From NCBI GenBank assembly GCA_037576215.1, contig JBANDB010000016.1:1-64000 (forward strand): a stretch of 64,000 nucleotides of DNA, in the 5' to 3' direction. Under the pieces are notes generated by a model. It was given only the letters and a program-made list of their open reading frames with translations, made no database searches and was not told where the DNA came from. The translations under genes were made by a program, and so were the position numbers. The first letter of the stretch is position 1. The number at the start of each line of letters is the position of its first letter. Shown here piece after piece: positions 46,535 through 58,881 of the stretch. The DNA is from Armillaria gallica. Taxonomy: Eukaryota; Basidiomycota; Agaricomycetes; Agaricales; Physalacriaceae.

Positions 46535-48937
46535 GATTTCGTGAGTCGTCACTGCTAAATGTTTATTCTCTATTGACATGTTGCTTTCACAGATCATCAA
46601 TAACATAGGTAATGTCAAGGATATGGGGAGATGGTATATCACTCACTTTAGGTACACATGTACTGATACATATGTGTTTTTTTCATCAGCTCTGCACATG
46701 GTGATATGTATGGCTGTGATGACCGTAAATGTAACCATTGATGCCATTGCAAGAGCTGACTGGGCATCAATGGTACAGTTATAGGAATAACCATGGCCGT
46801 AGATGACTGCCACTTCTACAGCTGTATCCATTATGGTACAGTGACCATTCCTAATGGTGCCACCTTTTAGCTACCTTATCTGTCTGTGGTGTGATCCACT
46901 CTGACAATGGAATTCCAGGTTGCTGTCACATTTCGTGAAGCTTGTGGGAGACCGGTTGCAGGCCCGGCTGCCACACGTACAGATACCTCTTTGTTTCTCT
47001 CTAAGTAATACTACCAATCTGAACAAAATGCACTTCCTGCCTTTGGGTCCATTTAGGATTATGTACATAGCACCTTGTTCAATGTAGCACAGTTATTCAA
47101 ATATATGTCAACTTTTTACTGCCAAACACTGGGAGAGACTGGATAAAGGGGAAGAATTGGGGGCCAGCATGAAGCTGCCGCTACTGGATTCAGCATCATT
47201 TCGGAGTTCGAAAAACATTGAGATTGGGGGGTTACTCTGTGGACCCCCACCCCAGGTTCCAGGCTATCAACAAGTCACAGCATTCACAGTTTGTTACTTT
47301 CAACTTCAGCTAATATCCAGAAGAATCTGAGGTTTTGAATGAAATTGGCCCAACTCCTGATGTGTGGCATGGCATATTCAATACTGTCCTGAAAATCAGA
47401 TGAGATCGAGCATGCACACAAGATGTGATATTGGATACATTCAGGTGCAAGTTATTTCTTTTCAGGCACAAGTCACCATTCTATCCTCTAATATACTCAA
47501 TGAAATTCAAAATCATGCTCAATTGCGACATCTCTGCCCATAAATTTCATCACAAGTCAGGGACTTGTCCTTTTTAGCACAAGTTTTATCGTCTCTTGGC
47601 AACAATCATAAGTTGACCTTACACCGTTTCTTTTGAAGACATTATTTCTCAGTATTTGGTTCAGGATAATGCATAAGTGAGTCTCTGAGTCTCCATTTTG
47701 AAATTCCCTCTGGAATATGCCTGGTTTTAGTGTTGCATCTGCATGTTCAGGCCTTAATGCGAGGCAGTATCTATTCTGATGGCTATTTAAGCTTCTGCCT
47801 ATGACTATGTAGATCACTCAGGCTCAGACTAATCTCATGTAGCTTACTATATGCTGTGGTGAACGTGTTTCAAAGTAAAATATTATCTATGGCCTTGATA
47901 TCTTCCATGGATAATATAACTGTTTATTGATTAACTATGCTACAAAAAAGGATCAATACACTACAAAAGATTCATAGAATATCCCCTATAAATACTTGCA
48001 CTGACCTTTCGAGGTATTTAGCGAATGCTCAGATTTGAGCAATGTTGCTCGATGTGGCCAGCTTAGTTTTCCAAAAGCCTGGCATGCCCGATATGGTTAC
48101 ACTGAATAATGCCAAACATGACTGGGAAACTTGAAATATCTCCCACTTGCATGAGATTGACCATTCAACTGCTTGCTTGTGCATCTTCGAGACAGCTGCT
48201 CTGTACTTGTGCACATAGTCACTGTGCATTTCAAGCTTGTATGACTTCATGGTACAGAAGGAACTTGTGTACTAGTCATCCATTTAAACAGTTTGTTTCC
48301 AAAATACAGAGGACTGAACTCTATTTTCAGGACAGTATTACACCCATACATGAGGATACAAGTGCAATACAGTGCAAACAAGGGGAGTAAATATGCATCA
48401 TACCATTACAAGACAACAATGCCCAATGCATTCATAGATTACCATTCCCAAGGACAAACTGTGCATCAAGAGGACATGCATGGTCCTGTCTCCTTATGAA
48501 GGTATGGGCATCAGGAAATGGCAAGGGACGTTGGTGTCTTGAAGGCGGCGATAGGCGGCGACCTCGTGTGTTATGGATATGTTGAGGAAAGAGAAAGGGC
48601 CAGTTAATTTGCTGGATTTGTCACTCATGTATGTGGGATCAAATACTTTTGCAACAGGTGTGAGGTTGGAGATGGCATGGATGTGCACAGTCCATACATG
48701 TGTGAGCTTCTGCATGCTACAGGGGAGACACTCATCAAAAGTCATGGAGAGTGATGTTGATGAGGGGCAGGTGGCGGTCGATGGCTGTCTGGAGGTGATC
48801 TGCGAAGTTGATGAGACCTGGTGCACCAGGCTGGTATTGAGGATTCTTGTTTTTGGTGACTGGGGGCAGTTCTTGAAGCCTACGATGGAGCTGGAAAGAG
48901 GCACCTGTGAAATAGATGCTCAGAGCTCCATCAATCC

Positions 48938-49354
48938 TATTAAACCCAAACTCCTATCAAGAGTAAACAACAGCTGTCTTGCGTTTGGGCAGTCACCGAT
49001 GAGTCCCAATAGTCGTTGAGGTTAATTCTTCAGCTGTCCGCAATGAATTAAGCGATGATTTTGGTATAGATTAAAGTTAGCTCAAAGCTGGGGTACATAC
49101 AGTGAGAGCTATTACTTAAGTATTCGATGTGAGGGTTCTAATAATAGACCGTGCGTAAAAGATAAAGTTCGTGAGCATGTGTGGTTGGAGTAAGAACATA
49201 TGGGCACGCAATAGTGAAGCGAGGTTGCGCGAGAGCGAAGCGATAACATGGGAATGTCGTCCTGCTGCTTGGATTCCCCTATAATCAGCAGCCCGCCCAG
49301 TCCGGTTGTGAGAGATAAGATAAGATAAAGGTAAAAAATGAATAAATCGTAACA
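48938..49354 (-). repeat. 3' LTR of the Gypsy element (417 bp)
   Basis: Same length as the LTR at 58882-59298 and differing from it mostly by transitions (for example CGTGCGT against CATGCAT near the centre). It contains TTAGCTCAAAGCTGGGG, the proposed transcript-start region. Confidence 0.92.
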
Positions 49355-49370
49355 TTACCCCCTCATTAAG
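49355..49370 (-). other. Polypurine tract
   Basis: The minus strand reads AATGAGGGGGTAA immediately before the TGTTAC start of the 3' LTR, the expected plus-strand primer site. Confidence 0.7.
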
Positions 49371-49530
49371 GCAGGTGTCCCGACTGCCGTTAAGGTATCT
49401 CCATCAGTTTGAAGGGCGACTTTGTGTATGTCGAAGGATCGTCGTTGCCTCCAAATAGGTCCCATAGTGACTCTTGGTCATACCAGACTGTCCTTCCTGT
49501 GAATGGGTCTGTATAGGATTGCCAATCTTC

Positions 49531-52500
49531 TCATCCACTGCCAACTGCATCGACGCGCTCGGTGAGGAACTCTTCGATGAGTTCGTTGGCATCCATGTCG
49601 CTTTCCCATACCCAGCTGTTTGATTCAGGTCCATAGCCCTTCCATTTAATGAAGTAGTCCATTACTGTATTTGGTGGTTCACCTGTCTTTCCCCGAACTT
49701 GGTGTTGTCTGCTGTTTAGGACCTTTTTGATTTTGTAATGTTTTTCACTGTCGATGAGGTCCGGCGGCAGGGGAGGTGGTTGCTCCTGGTTGGGGAATGC
49801 TGGAGGAACATATGGAGTTAGTAACAACTCGTTGAAGGTTGGATGGATTTTCCAGTTGGGCGGTAGGGCAAGGGTGTATGTGGAAGTGCCTTTCTTGTCT
49901 TTGATCTCAAAGGGACCCGTTCGCTTATCGTCAAGTTTCCTTTTTGGTCGGGGTAGGTGGAGATTGGATGTATCAAGCCAAACCTTGTCACCTACTTTAT
50001 ACTCGATAGCTGAGTGTTTCGATTTGTTGTACTGCGCCTTCATTTGTAGGGCAGCTTTTTCAAGTGACTTTTTGGCAGCGGTATGGATCTCTTGCATTTT
50101 CGAAACAAAGGTGTTTGAGGCTGGAGGACAGAACGGTGCGACGGGCTTGGTTCCTGGTAGTACATCGGGATTATAGCCATAGTTTACTTTGAAGGGGCTT
50201 TTGCCGGTAGAGGAATGTACCTGATTGTTATGGGTGAATGCGGCGAGCGAGAGCCATTCCACCCAGTCAGTTTGAAGGTGATTGACAAACATGCGAAGCT
50301 ATTTTTCAATTTCTTAATTAACCCGTTCGGTTTGTCCATCGGTCTGGGGGTGGTAGGCTGTCAAGGCGCTGCCCTTGATTTGGAGAAGGTTGTAGAGGTC
50401 TTTCATGAATTTGGATACAAATACGGTTTCCCTGTCCGAGATGACCACTTGTGGTATCCCGTGTCTGGCATATACGTCATCTCATAGGATTTTTGCCCAT
50501 CCTTCTGATGACAACTTGGTGGAGCACGCGACTGGGATGATCTCTTTAGAGAAGCGGTCAACGATCACTAGAATGGCATCATAGCCATTGCTCTTGGGCA
50601 GTCCCATTACCATGTCTACCAAGATGTGAGTCCATGGACAAGAGGGTATTTCATTAGGGTGGAGGGGTGCCGCCTTCGCTTGGGTGCTGCTTTTTGTTCT
50701 CTGGCAGGTTTCGCAGGCACGTACGTAGGCCTCAACATCTCTTTTTAGCTTTGGCCACCAGAACTCTCGTAGCACAAGCTCTTTGGTCTTTTCGATGCCT
50801 GGGTGGCCAGTGGTTGCATGATCATGGGACCAAGCGATGATCTCTCCCTGAAGTGCATGGTCTCAGGGAACATAAATCCTACCATCATACCAAACAAGCC
50901 CATCCTTCAGGTTCATGCCACGATCATGATTGACAGAGCCGGTAATGGCTGGGTCCCAGAGGTGAGCTTTTCTGGTAGCGCTTTGCATGTTCTGGTGGGT
51001 TTCCTTGAGAGTCAGCATGATCATGGCCCTAAAATGTTCAGGGGATAGGACTACTACCTGGTCGTTGTTGTCCTGCCCTTGATCATGGTCTGCTCATCAA
51101 GAGAGAAGGTCGGCTTTCTTGTTGGCGATTCCGGCTTTATGGTGAAGGGTGAAATGGTATTCTGCTAGCTCAGTGATCCATCGAGCTTGTCGTCAGTTGA
51201 CTTTCTGAGGCTTTCAGAAGTACTGGAGGTTCTGGTGATCCATCCAGATTTTGAAGTCCTGATGTGCGCCCATTAGGTAGTGTCTCCATTCTTCAAGTGC
51301 GAGCATGATCGCCAGAAGTTCCTTATTGTAGATCTCGTAGTTATGTTCAGTAGTCAAGAGAGCTTTGGATAAGAATGAGACGGGTCTCCACTTGCCATCC
51401 TGTTCTTGGGAGAGGACTGCGCCGATGGCCCCTTCACTGGCATCTGCCTCCACTCTGAACTTTCCCTCATTTGTTGGAATAGCGAGTACAACGTCTTTGG
51501 CCAGTTGCTTCTTCAACTGCTGGAAAGCCTCCTGCTGAGCCTTGCCCCACTTCCACGTGTCGTTGCCTGTTAGCTGAGTCATGGGTTTCATGATCTTGCT
51601 ATAGTTCTTTATGAAGCGGCAGTAAAAGTTTGTGAATCCCAGGAACAACTGCAGCTCCTTCTTCTTGGTTGGTACTGGCCAATCGAGGATGCCCTCAATC
51701 TTGACTGGGTCCATCCGGATGCTGCCTTCACTGATAATGACGCCTAAGTACTCCGTCTCTAGGACTTTGAACTCGCATTTTTTGGCTTTAAGGAACAATT
51801 TGTGCTTTCATAGGGTTGCCAGTACTTCTCACATGACTCGACAGTGCTCCTCCTTGGTCTTGGACATGATGAGGATAACATCAAGGTAGATGGTGACTTT
51901 TCCAGATGTGATGAGATTTTTAAAAATGTCATTCATCATCCACTGGAAGGTGGCGGGTGAATTGGTGAGGCTGAAGAACATTACCGTCAGCTCGTATAAA
52001 CCATGGTTGGTTCTGAAGGCTGCCTTCCACTCATCTCCTGTTTTGATACGAACATTATTGTACCCCCACCGAACGTCCAGTTTAGAGAAGTACTTGGCAC
52101 CACGCAGCTTGTCCATGAGTTCCGAGATTAAAGGAAGCGGGTACCGATTTTTGATCATCATTTCGTTGAGCTTCCGATAATCCTGAATGGGCCTTAGCTT
52201 CCTGTCCTTTTTCTTGACAAAGAAGAATGGTGATGCCATGGGTGATTTGGAAGGTCGTATCCTCCCGCTGGCTAGGTTCTCATCCAGGAACTTGTCCAAC
52301 TCCTCCTGCTCTTCTCGGTTTAGTGGGTATACCTTGCAGTCTAGATTGGCGTTAGTGTTTGGAATGAGTTCGATGGTGTGGTCCCATGGTTTCGGCTCTG
52401 GGAGTTCATCAAAGCTTTCTTTATCGAATAAGTCTTTGAAGTCTCAGCACCCCTCAGGGACCATTTCCTCAAACGTTTTGGCTTTCTTGTCCGTGTTCGC

Positions 52501-54240
52501 TTTGGCCGCTAGGTTGTTGGCCATGTGCCGCATTGCCCTGATACGAATGGCTTCTTCAAAGCCTATCGCAAGGATGGTGTCGCTTTCTTCAAGCTCCTCA
52601 TCCTATTTATCATATGGATCTGCATCAGGTAAGGGGATCGGGGTGTGCCAGCACTGACATCGGGCAAAGATCATTTTCCTGGTCTGCCAATTGATTAGTG
52701 GGTTGTGCCTTACTAGCCAGTTGTGTCCGAGAAAGATGTCACGGTCTTTTAGATCAGTGATAGCTAGATCTATGCACTTGACATGATCCCCGATGATGAT
52801 GCATAGTTGCGCAAAGGCGGTGATCTGCCCTGCGCTATTTTTTGATCTGTCTGCATTATACACAGTGATGGGCACTGCCATTGCTTGCATGGGGATGTTA
52901 TGTTGTTCAACAAAGGCTCGGTTGATGGCGCTACTAGTGCAGCCACTGTCAATCAGAGCTGATGAAGCAAAACGGGTGTTGCTTCCTGGGATCTCGACTT
53001 GGACATCCATTGTTAGGGCCTTCTTGTCTGTGCTCACTCGGCAGATGTAGCGCCTGGGCTGTCAGAGTTCATCCATCCATTCCAGTGCCTGGGTGTGCAT
53101 GGCTTTTCTTAGACCGACAATCATCTCATCGACTACTTCCTCAACCCGTGTTTTATGGATCCAGTTCTTTAGGATCGCCCTTGCTTCTGACTCAGTTCTC
53201 GCTTCCTTGATGCCTCGTAACGTCCATTCCGCTTCGAAGGGTTTGAGCCACGTATGTGGGACCTTCTCAGTCTTCGCACCAGAGCTGGGCGGCTTGGCTA
53301 CCGTCGACTGGGTCAGCTCAGGTACTTCAGGGGGTCCTTGGCTGGTTTTTTGGCTTAATCGGAAGCTAGTATCATCTTTGTCATCAGGAATCTCCTCGAT
53401 CTGTACTGAATGCCCCCTATTTACCGCCTGGGCGCTAGCAGCTTCCCCCCATTCATCGGCTGCACGGTATTCCTCTGAGTCATATCTCAAGGAGTCGCAT
53501 CTTGAGGACTCTTGCTGATCCCAGTCGGGATGCAGGGTACGTATCCGCTCTTGACCTCCCTTGGTGAGGCGTGGGGTGCATTTCTCAGAGGGGTCACCTC
53601 AGGCAACAAGTTCAGCTTGTACCAAATGAATGGTTTTACCAGCTTGGCTGGCTCCCTCCAAGCCCTCTGGGTCCCCCGTTGCTTTCAGCACCTCGATATC
53701 TGTAACTACTTCCTTTGTTGTGGTCGAAGTTCCCTCCTTCGACAACCTTGCACAGCCCTCCATCAATAGGGGAGATGATGTTACAGCGTTGGTCTCCTGT
53801 TCCCCAAGTGGTGAGGGAAGCCTGCGAATGGGCAGGGTTGCTTTGTCAGGGCTCGAGTGAGACTCTCGCTCTGCCCCACCCAGTCATGCATTTGTCACTG
53901 CGGTGGTCTCGCTAGGAGAGGGCCTCGACTGGTGCGGCGCCGTTATGGTAGGTGTTACTGTGGTGAGTAACTTTTCGTCTGCTGCATTCACTCTGGCCGA
54001 GCTACTGGCCGGACATTTAGCTGGTTGCGCAGTCCCGGGGTCAGCAGCCCCATGCACCTGGTTCAATTCTTCCTTAGTTTCTGTCTCGGTAGTGAAGTCA
54101 CGAAATTGTATATTTGAATGCGTGTTATCAACTACAGAAGTACAATAAGCCTGACTAGCAGGCGACGAGTGCATACTGGATGAAACTAAGTCTTTAGCCG
54201 AGTCAGTCGAATCATTTACTGCTTGGCTCTGTCTTTTACC
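49531..54240 (-). pseudogene. Gypsy pol: protease, RT, RNase H, integrase, chromodomain (many stops)
   Basis: In order on the minus strand: a Ser/Thr/Pro-rich linker (54240-53100); aspartic protease ALIDSGCTSSAINRAF (about 52950); reverse transcriptase [39 protein letters not shown] and [11 protein letters not shown] (52260-52060), whose active site reads YLDV instead of YLDD (about 51875); RNase H RVEADASEGAIGAVL (about 51440); integrase with CETCQRTKS (about 50710), ILVIVDRFSK and HPQTDGQTERVN; and a C-terminal chromodomain FIKWKGYGPESNSWVWES (about 49660-49600). At least a dozen in-frame stops occur, almost all TGA in place of Arg CGA, or TAG/TAA in place of Gln. The polyprotein is clearly inactive. 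Domain order and chromodomain place it with fungal chromoviruses of Tf1/sushi type. Confidence 0.92.
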
Positions 54241-54242
54241 TA

Positions 54243-55440
54243 AGGCATAGCACGGATGCATCCGGATCCGTCCTGCGGATATTAGGTTACCTCATAGGTG
54301 ATATCCGCATCCGCAGGTGTGGCTGTGCTCGGATATCCGCATCCGTGGCATCCGCACTGCAGATATCCGTGTATGAGCAGATACCTGCAGATACCCACAG
54401 GTACATGTGGAGTTATTCATTGTTTCTGCTGTTGCAATACATATAGTTTATAGTGATACAATTTTGTCTATTCTTTCAATGTCAATAAACCCCAAATCCA
54501 TGTACAAAAGTGCCAAAAACTGTACAAAAGGCCAAAATGTTAGTCCTAGAGGATAAGAAATGGACTTTGTGAGCAAACTGACACCATAATCGTATGCTGC
54601 GGCTCATAAAACCCCCAAACGATGTCATTGCATAATATTAGAACGGTCACAAAAAATCAGATCAGCAGAGACACTTAATAAGGGGGTAGGGGGGGAATCA
54701 TGAAGACTGTGGGGCAACAGATGGTTCTGATACTTTGGGAATGGTATACGTTGATTTGTGAGCATAAATATCATATAAACGACACCTCACTGTACCTGAA
54801 AAGTGGAACATTAAGCAGTACAGAGGAGGACCATTTCAGTGGGATGTCTAAATGATCTCTTCATAACTTTATGATTATGTGGCCGATGTTCATGGACCTT
54901 AGAGCGTCGAACTCAATCATTATAAGGCATGATTGTACCACGACGCCTTCCCAATATACTGAGATGCGAAATACTTAAGTAATATGTAGATATATAGTCA
55001 ATGTGATGGCTCTTTTGAGCCAGGATTCGCTCCGATCATAGATCGGACACCGGAATCGGATTCTACGCCTCCGAAAACACTAGGACGCCTACTTCACGAT
55101 GCATTAATAATGGAAACGAAGCGAAACGAAATTAAATGAAACAAAGAAAAGCAGATATTAGAGCTTTGGATGCTTGTTGCGGCCTAGGATCGTCTCCGAT
55201 TGTAAATCGGACACCGGATTCGGATTCTACGACCTCGAAAACCCCCAGGTACACGACGACAATAGTATTGGTCTGGCGGATGCAGATATCCGCAGGTACA
55301 GAACAAAATCCAGGATAGTGGATCCGCATCCGGCGGCTGCGGATGCTGGCGTGCGGATGCCAAAAATAGATCCGTACCACGGATATTATGACAGATATCC
55401 GTTCAGGTATCCGCGGTCCATCCGGATCCGTGCTATGCCT
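54243..55440. mobile_element. TIR element nested in the Gypsy gag-pol, TA target site
   Basis: Ends are AGGCATAGCACGGAT and its inverse, flanked by TA. Subterminal regions are packed with GGATCCG and GATATCCGCATCCG words. Removing the element and one TA rejoins the host frame as ...TQFA-LGKRQSQ..., which fixes the ends. It is non-autonomous: no transposase frame is visible in 1198 bp. Confidence 0.85.
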
Positions 55441-55550
55441 TAGCGCAAACTGCGTCAATATCCATTGGTTTGCCTGCCCCTCCATAAGTTGTACCCATTC
55501 CGGTGGTTTTTTTCTGGAACATTGCTCTGCTGCTGCTGATTCCCTTTTGT

Positions 55551-55967
55551 CAAGGGGGAGGCGGGCTTCAAAAAACACACATGGCGTACATTTTTGCGTT
55601 TAAGGATGAGCTAGACCCCCCCTCCCCCCCTCACCTGCCATATACGGTAGTAATATGTACATATTAGGGCAGCTTAGTAACCTAATCTTAGTTACCGGAA
55701 AGATGCCGGTATGTGCCGGTCGGTTGCCGAGAGTTGCCGGTTGGCTACCCCACCACACTTTGGCAAGGAACACGTCCAAGAAGAGTATTTCAACATGAAA
55801 TGAACTGTATTCATATGAAGGCATTGAAATAATGATAATGTGAACCACTAGGCAAGTCCTACAGTGCTATATAGCCTAAAATAGGACATGCAAAGTGCAT
55901 GTCACTTTCGTGTTTAAGGCTTGGACCCCTCCCCTATGTGCCGGATTTTAGCCGTGCCTCCCCCTTG
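55551..55967. mobile_element. hAT-like non-autonomous element nested in the Gypsy element, 417 bp
   Basis: Termini CAAGGGGGAGGC in inverted orientation are flanked by a perfect 8-bp duplication CCTTTTGT (55543-55550, 55968-55975). The ends and internal CCCCTCCCC-rich stretches match the element at 39396-40482. It lies at the end of the gag-like frame. Confidence 0.88.
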
Positions 55968-57265
55968 CCTTTTGTCGGCGGGGTTGCATTTGTCTTTGCC
56001 TGCTGCTTCCATTCCATCACCTTGGCTCCTCTCTGTTCTGCCTTCTGTGTCCTCCAGTTATGATTGATGCGCAGTATCCTCCACTTCCACTCTTGATAGT
56101 TGGTCGGGACTTCCCCATCTGATGTATAAATAATGTCTTTGGTCGTCAAGCGGCACGCCTTTTTAACTTGAGCCACCATCATCTGGTCGATGCCAAGGAC
56201 CCCCGCCTCAAAGGCTAACGATTTGAATTGCTGGAAGAACAAGTCGCTGTCAGGGAAACTGCTCTGTCGGAGCCCCTCCCATTGCGCAAACTTGATTTCA
56301 GCATTAGCGTCCTTCCAGAATTGCCGTCTAACCTCTTCAATGAACTGCTCGTAGGCTGGATACAGCTGATCCCCATTCGCGTTCCTCCCTAGTTCTCGTG
56401 CACATAACTCCCACCATACTTGGGCATCTTTACCGAATCGCAACATGCAAAAGATGACCTTGTGGGGATGGTTTCGGAAGTGCTGGTTGAAAACGGAAAA
56501 GTACATATCGCACTGGGAGAAGAATCATGCGATATCATTGGAGTCGCCATTGAAATTCTCCGGCTCTTTGACCATGTTGGGTTTTAACATAGCCCACAGC
56601 CCTTGGTTGTTTTCATCAAGTACCCATGGAGCAGGAGGATCAGGTGGTCCAGGTGATGGTGGGAATCGAGGTGGTGCCCATCTCTGAGGAACAACAGGTG
56701 GTCCCAGTGGTCCAGAGGGTGGCTGTGGCTTACTAGGTGGTTGGGGCGCATTCAAGGGCTGGTGCTATCATCGGTGTTTGCAGCAGCAAAGAGTCTAGAC
56801 CATCCCTGTGTGCCTGGCAGTCCATACCCTCAGGGATACGCGTAGTGTGGTGCCACGGGGGCATAGCCCGACTGCCATCTCGGGTAATCAGGTACTGGAA
56901 CCCGAGGCGGGGGTGCCGGTGGCTTGTCATCCATTGGTTCTGGCATATATGTTACCAGTGGTAGATCGAGCTGGGGTCGTTGGTACCTGGCTGGTACCTC
57001 AGTCTGGCAGTCTTGATGGATCATGTTATAGGTGACACAGGCAAAATGGGCGGCTTCCTCCTTCAATATATAGCTATATCCGTAATGTGTGTAATCCCTT
57101 CCAGCTGGTGTCAGGGCCCAATCCTGATCTGCTAGTAATTCCTCCCTGAAGTGCTCAAAGAGCTCCTCTAGGGACGCGTCGAGTAGTACATGGGGAACTT
57201 GGACCAGTTTGCCTGTTGACAGTAGGTACAGGGCCTGGGCGATGGTTATCGGGGTGGTCAGCTGG
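55968..57265 (-). pseudogene. Gypsy gag-like capsid region
   Basis: Minus strand: TIAQALYLLSTGKLVQVPHV, LEELFEHFREELL, a Pro-rich stretch, then a retrotransposon-gag core with WVLDENNQGLWAMLKPNM (about 56620), EPENFNGDSNDIA, RFGKDAQVWWELCARE (about 56425) and EQFIEEVRRQFW. In-frame TGA stops occur at about 56526 and 56840, the former in IA*FFSQCD where Arg fits. It would form the particle around the element RNA. The 3' end is cut by the hAT-like insertion. Confidence 0.8.
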
Positions 57266-58840
57266 GGGAGTGTTCAGGACCTCAGGTGTAGGGACGGGGG
57301 AGGAAGAGGGACTCCTTCTTCCATAGATGCTGTTGACATACTCTTTGGTGGGGAGTACCTCAGTTCTGGAGCTGTGGGCAGAGTGGTAGGCGGTCTCTCC
57401 TGCACTGTCGACCCCTGTCCTTCCTGCTGCCTCATTGACTCTTCTGAATGCCCCATTCCTAAGTTCCTCCATTCGCCTCCTGTCTTGGTCATACGGGGAG
57501 AGTCCATCTGTCCCAACATGGTAGTATGCATTGAGCTCCTGCGCGACGTCGGTGGCTATCCTTCGTGGCTCCCTCCTTCTCCTGGGAACGGTGAGTCTGT
57601 TCGAGGCCTCTGAGGTCCCTCGACTGGGGAACTCCGGTGTAGACTGTCTGGTGGGCTTCGGGGTGCATGTTCGTGTCTCGATTTGTATTGCCTCGTCCCA
57701 ACAGATAACGGCTGGATAGTTGGGGTCTGGCGAGGGGGGTCGGTACAGGTTCCCTCGTCGGGGAAAGAAGGCGGTGTAGGGGAGGTTGAGGTTGTCCCAG
57801 ACGACGTCGAGCTCGGAAGTGGAACTGACGCGTATCTCGTAGGGATCTGCGATGACTGCTGATATCTTGCCACTCCTAGGACGACGGCTGGAAGGTTGCT
57901 CGGGGTTTGAGGACACACTTGGGCCTGGCTGCCCCAAGCCGAGTCAGACGAGGTACCTTGCCAGGTCTGTGGCTGTTGGATTGGTTTGTATCGTTTGATG
58001 GGGGGTAGTGCTGGCAGACTCGTGAGAGGAGGGGCTGGGAGAAAGCTGGATGAAGGGGAGCCTTGCTCTGGTAGGACTTCCATTGCTTCCTTCCTGAACG
58101 CTGACCTCCATCTCCCCAGGAACGTCTTCCTCGTTTCTGTCGATGCTAGGGTGCTCGTCGATTGCTGGTGCTTGCTGCGGTATGGGTGGGTAGAAGTATG
58201 CTGGTGGCGGCTGCTGTGGGAGGACATAGTTTAAAGGTGGTGGGGGGTACTGAATTCTTCTGTTGCGTCTGCGACGAGTGGTTCTCTGGTAGTGTATAAT
58301 GGCTAGTATAAGGGCTGATAAAAAGAATGCTAGTCTGATGCCAAGGTAGACTGCAGATAGTAGTATGGACACACTTGGGCCTGGCTGCCCCAAGCCGAGT
58401 CAGACGAGGTACCTTGCCAGGTCTGTGGCTGTTGGATTGGTTTGTATCGTTTGATGGGGGGTAGTGCTGGCAGACTCGTGAGAGGAGGGGCTGGGAGAAA
58501 GCTGGATGAAGGGGAGCCTTGCTCTGGTAGGACTTCCATTGCTTCCTTCCTGAACGCTGACCTCCATCTCCCCAGGAACGTCTTCCTCGTTTCTGTCGAT
58601 GCTAGGGTGCTCGTCGATTGCTGGTGCTTGCTGCGGTATGGGTGGGTAGAAGTATGCTGGTGGCGGCTGCTGTGGGAGGACATAGTTTAAAGGTGGTGGG
58701 GGGTACTGAATTCTTCTGTTGCGTCTGCGACGAGTGGTTCTCTGGTAGTGTATAATGGCTAGTATAAGGGCTGATAAAAAGAATGCTAGTCTGATGCCAA
58801 GGTAGACTGCAGATAGTAGTATCTCGAGTGTCGTCGACAT
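57155..58840 (-). pseudogene. Gypsy first frame with N-terminal membrane segment and in-frame duplication
   Basis: It starts MSTTLEILLSAVYLGIRLAF 27 bases downstream of the proposed priming site. Residues about 5-30 form a hydrophobic helix, followed by the basic cluster RTTRRRRNRR and Pro-rich sequence (YPPPPLNYVLPQQPPPAYF). A 456-bp unit, a multiple of three, is repeated in tandem, so the membrane segment and Pro-rich part occur twice. Each copy ends at a TGA (YLV*LGLG), where CGA would keep the frame open. The downstream part is Arg/Ser/Pro-rich (RVSSTSELDVVWDNLNLPYT, YDQDRRRMEELRNGAFRRVN). It overlaps the gag-like frame near 57200 in another phase. A hydrophobic anchor in front of gag is unusual for this class; the function is unknown. 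Confidence 0.65.
57911..58822. repeat. Tandem duplication, 2 x 456 bp
   Basis: 57911-58366 and 58367-58822 appear identical or nearly so by eye. Near-identity between the two units, against visibly diverged LTRs, suggests the duplication is younger than the insertion or was homogenised. Confidence 0.9.
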
Positions 58841-58867
58841 GTAGGCTCCGGTTAAGGAGCAAGAGTG

Positions 58868-58881
58868 AGCTTCGAGCTAAT
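58868..58881 (-). promoter_or_regulatory. Putative self-priming primer-binding site
   Basis: The sense strand directly after the 5' LTR reads ATTAGCTCGAAGCT. It has no TGG start as for a tRNA-primed site. It can pair over 13 consecutive bases, with one G-U, with AGCTTTGAGCTAA inside the LTR (59021-59033). Tf1/sushi elements are known to prime with the 5' end of their own transcript. Confidence 0.6.

Larger units (their letters stand above)
37460..48937. other. AT-richer, gene-poor repeat region
   Basis: No frame longer than about 150 codons has a recognisable product. Base composition is visibly richer in A and T than the left half. Contents I can support are a hAT-like element (39396-40482), a minisatellite (42832-43160), and a solo LTR with a nested insert (45472-46534). 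There is also a short repeat in inverted orientation (40610-40650 against 47195-47245, shared CCTGGGGTGGGG). The rest looks like decayed transposon sequence. Confidence 0.5.

Noticed and set aside
48573..49019. 148-residue plus-strand frame beside the left LTR
   Set aside because: It runs into the LTR and has no recognisable motif; probably chance in decayed repeat DNA.
49754..53518. Several plus-strand frames of 80-156 residues
   Set aside because: All are antisense to the Gypsy pol domains.
55968..55990. Programmed -1 frameshift between Gypsy gag and the next frame at ACAAAAGGGAAT
   Set aside because: The phase difference is real, but the heptamer does not fit X-XXY-YYZ, and an indel in a dead copy explains it equally well.
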